Assembly: GCA_902782465.1 (NCBI GenBank)
Contig: CACZNH010000024.1
Coordinates: forward strand, 1-34,095
Source: an uncultured Bacteroidales bacterium
GTDB lineage: Bacteria; Bacteroidota; Bacteroidia; Bacteroidales; Muribaculaceae
Direction: 5' to 3'
Length of the DNA: 34,095 nt
A model generated the notes under the pieces. That model did not search any database, had not been told where the DNA came from, and worked only from the letters and a program-made list of their open reading frames with translations. How positions within the stretch are numbered: the stretch's first letter is position 1; each line of letters opens with the position of its first letter. The position numbers and the translations under genes are program-made. Below, one piece after another: positions 30,770 to 34,095 of the stretch.

Positions 30770-33643
30770 TTATATGCTACTTAACGAGTCAATAAGAGTA
30801 GTAGCAACCTCAGGATGGCGGAAAGTGATGATATTGTCATCTTGCTTGTAGAAGCCAAGGGGGTTAACGTTGCCGTACCATAGACGGGAGCGGTCGATGA
30901 TGGTGGCTGAAAATGATAGGCTCACTTTAATGATGATTCTTATTCCGTACTTTTCCAAGTGTTCGGTATACTCGTTCTTCTCTCTGGTCGCTACTGCAAT
31001 CTTGATGCCTTTGGGAATGAGGTCAGCAAGTCGTGTGGCGACTAATGAGCGGTGGCTAAACTTTACTTTGGGACAAATGATTATGATGGAACTTTTGGCA
31101 GAACCAAGAGATGAAATGTAACGAGTTATGAAGTTGGAGCCATTGAAAATCTGGTTTTCTGGTTCTTGAATGTCGGCGAATAGGCCATCTGGCATGAGCG
31201 AGTATCCGATGGATGCATAGCCTTTAAGTCTGCGTCGATACATAGCCTCACATACCGGAATATTGAAGTCGATATAGTCATAAATGCGCACCTCTTGTTT
31301 CCCGACGTGATCGCGATGCAGGCGACCTACATATTGTGCGATGATACCTTTCCACGAAACTGGCAGAGCGAGAAACAATGTGTCAAGCCTGGGACAATCA
31401 AATCCCTCGCCGATGTACTTTCCTGTGGCGATGATGACGAGAGGGTCATTGGCTGATAGTTGATTTAATCGTTCCATTTTCATCCTCTTATCTTTGGCGC
31501 TTTCAGAGCCAATGAGTACAATGACATTTGTGCAATGAGACTCAAGCAGATTAGCTAGTAAATCAACGTGTGTAGTTAGACTAGAAAGTACTAAAGGGCT
31601 TCGACCTTCTTTCAATACTGAACAAACGTCATCGACAATGAGGCGGTTACGGTATTCATCCTCGGCAAGTTGGTGAATGATTTGCATGTAGGGCAAATTC
31701 TTGTCAATAACATCGAGGTAATGTGTGAAACGAGGTACAAGCAATCTACTAAAAGACTGCATTTGCATCTGATGCTTGGCGTCAGCCGTGTATCTAATCG
31801 GGCCGCATTGCATGAATATGATGGGCTGATGTCCGTCTTTCCTTATGGGAGTCGCGGTCAGGCCATAGACCCGATGTGCATTTGTTTCTTTCAGAACGTG
31901 CTCAAAGTTTACCGCAGACACATGATGACACTCATCGACAATCACCATGCCGTATTCCTTGACAAACGGTTTTACCTCTCCAATGGTTATGCAGGACTGG
32001 ATGAGGGCGATATCAATGACACCATGCAAAGAATTGCCGTTAGAACTGAGTGTGCCAATAGGGGAGGATTTCTTTGGCCTGCCACGTTTGAGTTTGGTCT
32101 CTTTTGGTGTGTATTCGATTGACAGAAACTTGCCTAATTCCTTTTTCCATTGTTCAAGGAGAGCTTTAGTATGCGTTAGAATTAGCGTATTAACTCCGTA
32201 TCTCGCAATCAGTCCTATTGCGGCAACAGTCTTGCCAAAAGCCGTTGTAGCCGACAAAACGCCATTTGTATTCTCGCTTAATAGTGAAACCGCTTCTGCC
32301 TGGTCGTTGTGCAACTCTCCAGTGAAAGTGATATGAATGGGTTTCCCATGATTCGTTTTGTCTATGATTTCATACTTCACCTCATTGTCTTCAAGGAATT
32401 GGATGACAGCATCTTCACAACCACGAGGTAATGCCAGGTAGTCATCAATGATTTCAGCGCAAGAGATGATACGAGGAATGTTATAGGTCGTCAGCCGCAT
32501 AGCCTGTCGGCTATAAAATTCTGGATTCCTGAATGAAGCGATGCGCTTGAAATGATTGATAATCTTTGCCGATAATGCCCCAATAGGTAAGTAAAGCATG
32601 TTCGCTTTTACGATGGTCAGCTTGGCTGCAAAATCTCTTTTATCAATCGTTGGTGCCACAGGAGCTTCCCAAGGATTGTTCTCGCTGGTTGATGCCAGTG
32701 CGCCGAGGGGCTGAGCACTAGCTTTTGACTGAAGCAAGATGCCAACATCTGCCTCAGCCAGTCTCTTAATATTTAGCAAGTATTCCCATTGGTCGGAATA
32801 GGGCTCAAAATGCTCGTTCACAAATACGCTGTTTCCTTGTTTTCTTGCTTGCCCTTGTAACGGCAGAGCCACGAGGTTGCCTAGGCCTCCTTGTGGCAGA
32901 TAATCCTGGTTTGGAAAGAAGCGGTCATATGATTTGAACGAAATACAACCGTCACGATTTGTGGCTTCAGTTAGAATAGCATACCCTAACCGTCGTGCTT
33001 TGGCTGCCGAAATAGGAGCCTCAAAAAATATCCAGACATGTGCCCCGTTTCCAGACCGTGATCGCTCTACATAGCTGGGGATGTTCCAACTTTTGCAGAC
33101 GTTGACAAATGTCAATACATCTCCTTTGTAGCCATGTTCGCAGTTCTTGTCATCGAAGTCAGCACAAAGCAGATGGCATGTGTTATCATCATTGATGACA
33201 TACAACCCAATCACATCACGGCAATCAGGCGCTTTCCCTTCAAGATGACGATAGATGTCATTGTCAGTGAGCTTGGAGAATTGCTGGTTAGGACATTCAC
33301 TGCATTTGTGTTGTCGCTTGTTGCAAAGTTGCGGGATCCACTCGTTTTCACAAACAGGCTGATATCCACTTTTGCCATTTGAATGGTTCTGCCATCGTCG
33401 GGCAAATACATCTTCCCGTCCACGGAACAAACTGCGAAATAAGGCAACCTTTTCGTCCAGCGACAATCGGGTCATTGCTGGAGAAATAGGGGACTTTTCG
33501 AGGTCTGACCGTTGTGGCTCATACAGCATCAGTCGCTCACGAAGTGACGAAATCTCATCTTCAAGTTGCTTTATTCGCACTTGAAGAGCATCCCGTTCGC
33601 GCTTGAGTTCCTGATATGACATCGAATTATCCATGAAAGACAT
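30770..33643 (-). CDS. TOTE-type primase-helicase-PLD fusion protein
   Basis: 957 residues. Coiled coil at 7-42. Primase (AEP) domain of the TOTE conflict-system type (about 60-295): cysteines 98, 107, 114 and 117 (CSEC) form a probable zinc site, the catalytic acids are Asp162 and Asp164 (CADFDDK), the histidine is His202 (SGNGAHVWIFFE), and DRFFPNQDYLPQGGLGN follows. SF2 helicase: Walker A TTAFGKT (Lys471), DECH (570-573), LTATP (595-599), motif VI QYVGRLHRD (770-778). Last about 120 residues: PLD-like domain ending SATIIDRSRLWYGNVNPLG, where the His and Lys of the HxK motif are both Ser (910 and 912), so it is probably inactive. Such proteins are linked to conflict with phages or mobile elements. 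Thirteen bases after the ATPase gene; likely co-transcribed. Confidence 0.9.
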   Translation of the reverse strand: MSFMDNSMSYQELKRERDALQVRIKQLEDEISSLRERLMLYEPQRSDLEKSPISPAMTRLSLDEKVALFRSLFRGREDVFARRWQNHSNGKSGYQPVCENEWIPQLCNKRQHKCSECPNQQFSKLTDNDIYRHLEGKAPDCRDVIGLYVINDDNTCHLLCADFDDKNCEHGYKGDVLTFVNVCKSWNIPSYVERSRSGNGAHVWIFFEAPISAAKARRLGYAILTEATNRDGCISFKSYDRFFPNQDYLPQGGLGNLVALPLQGQARKQGNSVFVNEHFEPYSDQWEYLLNIKRLAEADVGILLQSKASAQPLGALASTSENNPWEAPVAPTIDKRDFAAKLTIVKANMLYLPIGALSAKIINHFKRIASFRNPEFYSRQAMRLTTYNIPRIISCAEIIDDYLALPRGCEDAVIQFLEDNEVKYEIIDKTNHGKPIHITFTGELHNDQAEAVSLLSENTNGVLSATTAFGKTVAAIGLIARYGVNTLILTHTKALLEQWKKELGKFLSIEYTPKETKLKRGRPKKSSPIGTLSSNGNSLHGVIDIALIQSCITIGEVKPFVKEYGMVIVDECHHVSAVNFEHVLKETNAHRVYGLTATPIRKDGHQPIIFMQCGPIRYTADAKHQMQMQSFSRLLVPRFTHYLDVIDKNLPYMQIIHQLAEDEYRNRLIVDDVCSVLKEGRSPLVLSSLTTHVDLLANLLESHCTNVIVLIGSESAKDKRMKMERLNQLSANDPLVIIATGKYIGEGFDCPRLDTLFLALPVSWKGIIAQYVGRLHRDHVGKQEVRIYDYIDFNIPVCEAMYRRRLKGYASIGYSLMPDGLFADIQEPENQIFNGSNFITRYISSLGSAKSSIIIICPKVKFSHRSLVATRLADLIPKGIKIAVATREKNEYTEHLEKYGIRIIIKVSLSFSATIIDRSRLWYGNVNPLGFYKQDDNIITFRHPEVATTLIDSLSSI

Positions 33644-33656
33644 TCATTGGAGACTG

Positions 33657-34095
33657 CTACTTGAACAAATCATCCATGGTCAGTGTAGCAACAAATGTGG
33701 ATGAATGCATTCCGTCTTTCAAACCATAGGTTGTTATCAACGTGGGCCATAATGCTCCTTTCGCACCCGTCTCCTGTTTAAAGGACGCTGCACGGTTGCG
33801 AAGTTTGATCGTTTCAGCATTGTTCATGGAGAACTCAGCATCACTATATTTCATTTCGCAAAGATTAATGATGCCATCAGCTCGGTCCAGAATCATGTCT
33901 ATTTGAGCTTTCGGTTGCGATTGCTTACTTTGCCAGGAATAGAATTTTGTTGAAATCCGATCGATGCCCAAGGCTTTCTTGATTTGTGTTACATGAGTCA
34001 TGCAGACCCTCTCAAAGCACAGCCCCAACCATGTGTTGATTTCAGGTGTACCGATATGATTCGTCCAATAGTTGGTTTCGGCCTCTGCACGCGGA
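33657..34095 (-). CDS. AAA ATPase with C-terminal PD-(D/E)XK domain, partial
   Basis: Only the C-terminal 145 residues are in the window; the frame is open to the right edge (it begins PRAEAETNYWTNHIGTPEINT). The part WLGLCFERVCMTHVTQIKKALGI and the nuclease-like motif QIDMILDRADGIINLCEMKYS (Asp, then Glu-x-Lys) are typical of the large Bacteroidota family of archaeal-type ATPases with a DUF234-like PD-(D/E)XK tail. The ATPase domain must lie beyond the edge. A TTG at 34028 is not a real start. Family members are mobile and of unclear function. It is followed after 13 bases by the primase-helicase gene. Confidence 0.8.
   Translation of the reverse strand, partial: PRAEAETNYWTNHIGTPEINTWLGLCFERVCMTHVTQIKKALGIDRISTKFYSWQSKQSQPKAQIDMILDRADGIINLCEMKYSDAEFSMNNAETIKLRNRAASFKQETGAKGALWPTLITTYGLKDGMHSSTFVATLTMDDLFK

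Overview
The window looks like a chromosomal piece of a gut-type Bacteroidales bacterium (Bacteroidota; Prevotellaceae or Muribaculaceae would fit, inferred). Support: many intergenic regions carry the Bacteroidota promoter pattern (TTTG or TTG, 19-21 bases, TAnnTTTG); there is a PorV-type outer-membrane protein, a DUF3467 protein and a lipoprotein with a Bacteroidota-style signal; and several secreted proteins end in dockerin-like calcium repeats. No rRNA, tRNA, CRISPR array or intact insertion sequence was recognised.

Layout. 0.1-2.7 kb: metK and a sugar-transfer-type ATP-grasp gene, both minus, each with its own promoter. 3.0-7.4 kb (plus): a LolD-like ABC ATPase overlapping a lipoprotein gene, DUF3467, cysS and a family 2 glycosyltransferase. 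7.4-7.7 kb: a gene-free stretch with a good promoter and a strong terminator, a possible small RNA. 7.7-12.7 kb (minus): Fe-S assembly operon sufB-sufC-sufD-sufS. 13.0-19.6 kb (minus): a secreted-protein block made of a C10 cysteine peptidase with dockerin, a protein of five 72-residue repeats with dockerin, a beta-helix-like protein, and a phosphodiester-glycosidase protein with dockerin. 19.8-24.4 kb (minus): membrane acyltransferase, ispF, porV and a C69 dipeptidase.

From about 24.5 kb the character changes to an accessory region that becomes strongly AT-rich at 26.5-28.0 kb. It holds a small membrane protein, a DUF2779 protein (Cas4-like Fe-S nuclease joined to a DEDD exonuclease), a PD-(D/E)XK nuclease, a small unknown protein behind a perfect hairpin, a 5'(3')-deoxyribonucleotidase-like HAD protein, a Sel1-like protein, a sigma-70 fragment without regions 3 and 4, a 957-residue primase-helicase-PLD fusion of the TOTE type with an apparently dead PLD site, and the C-terminal end of an AAA ATPase with a PD-(D/E)XK tail. 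Several nucleases together with a TOTE-type protein suggest a defence or conflict island. This is the best candidate for an undescribed system, but joint function is inference.

The other theme is intergenic. Gaps from 4.4 to 22.8 kb are filled with repeats of period seven, using different words in different gaps. They often touch the stop codon before them or the start codon after them. In several places two opposed arrays flank a GGCATCCGC core and could fold into a hairpin. A promoter-bearing repeat is duplicated in tandem before the ATP-grasp gene and recurs before sufB.
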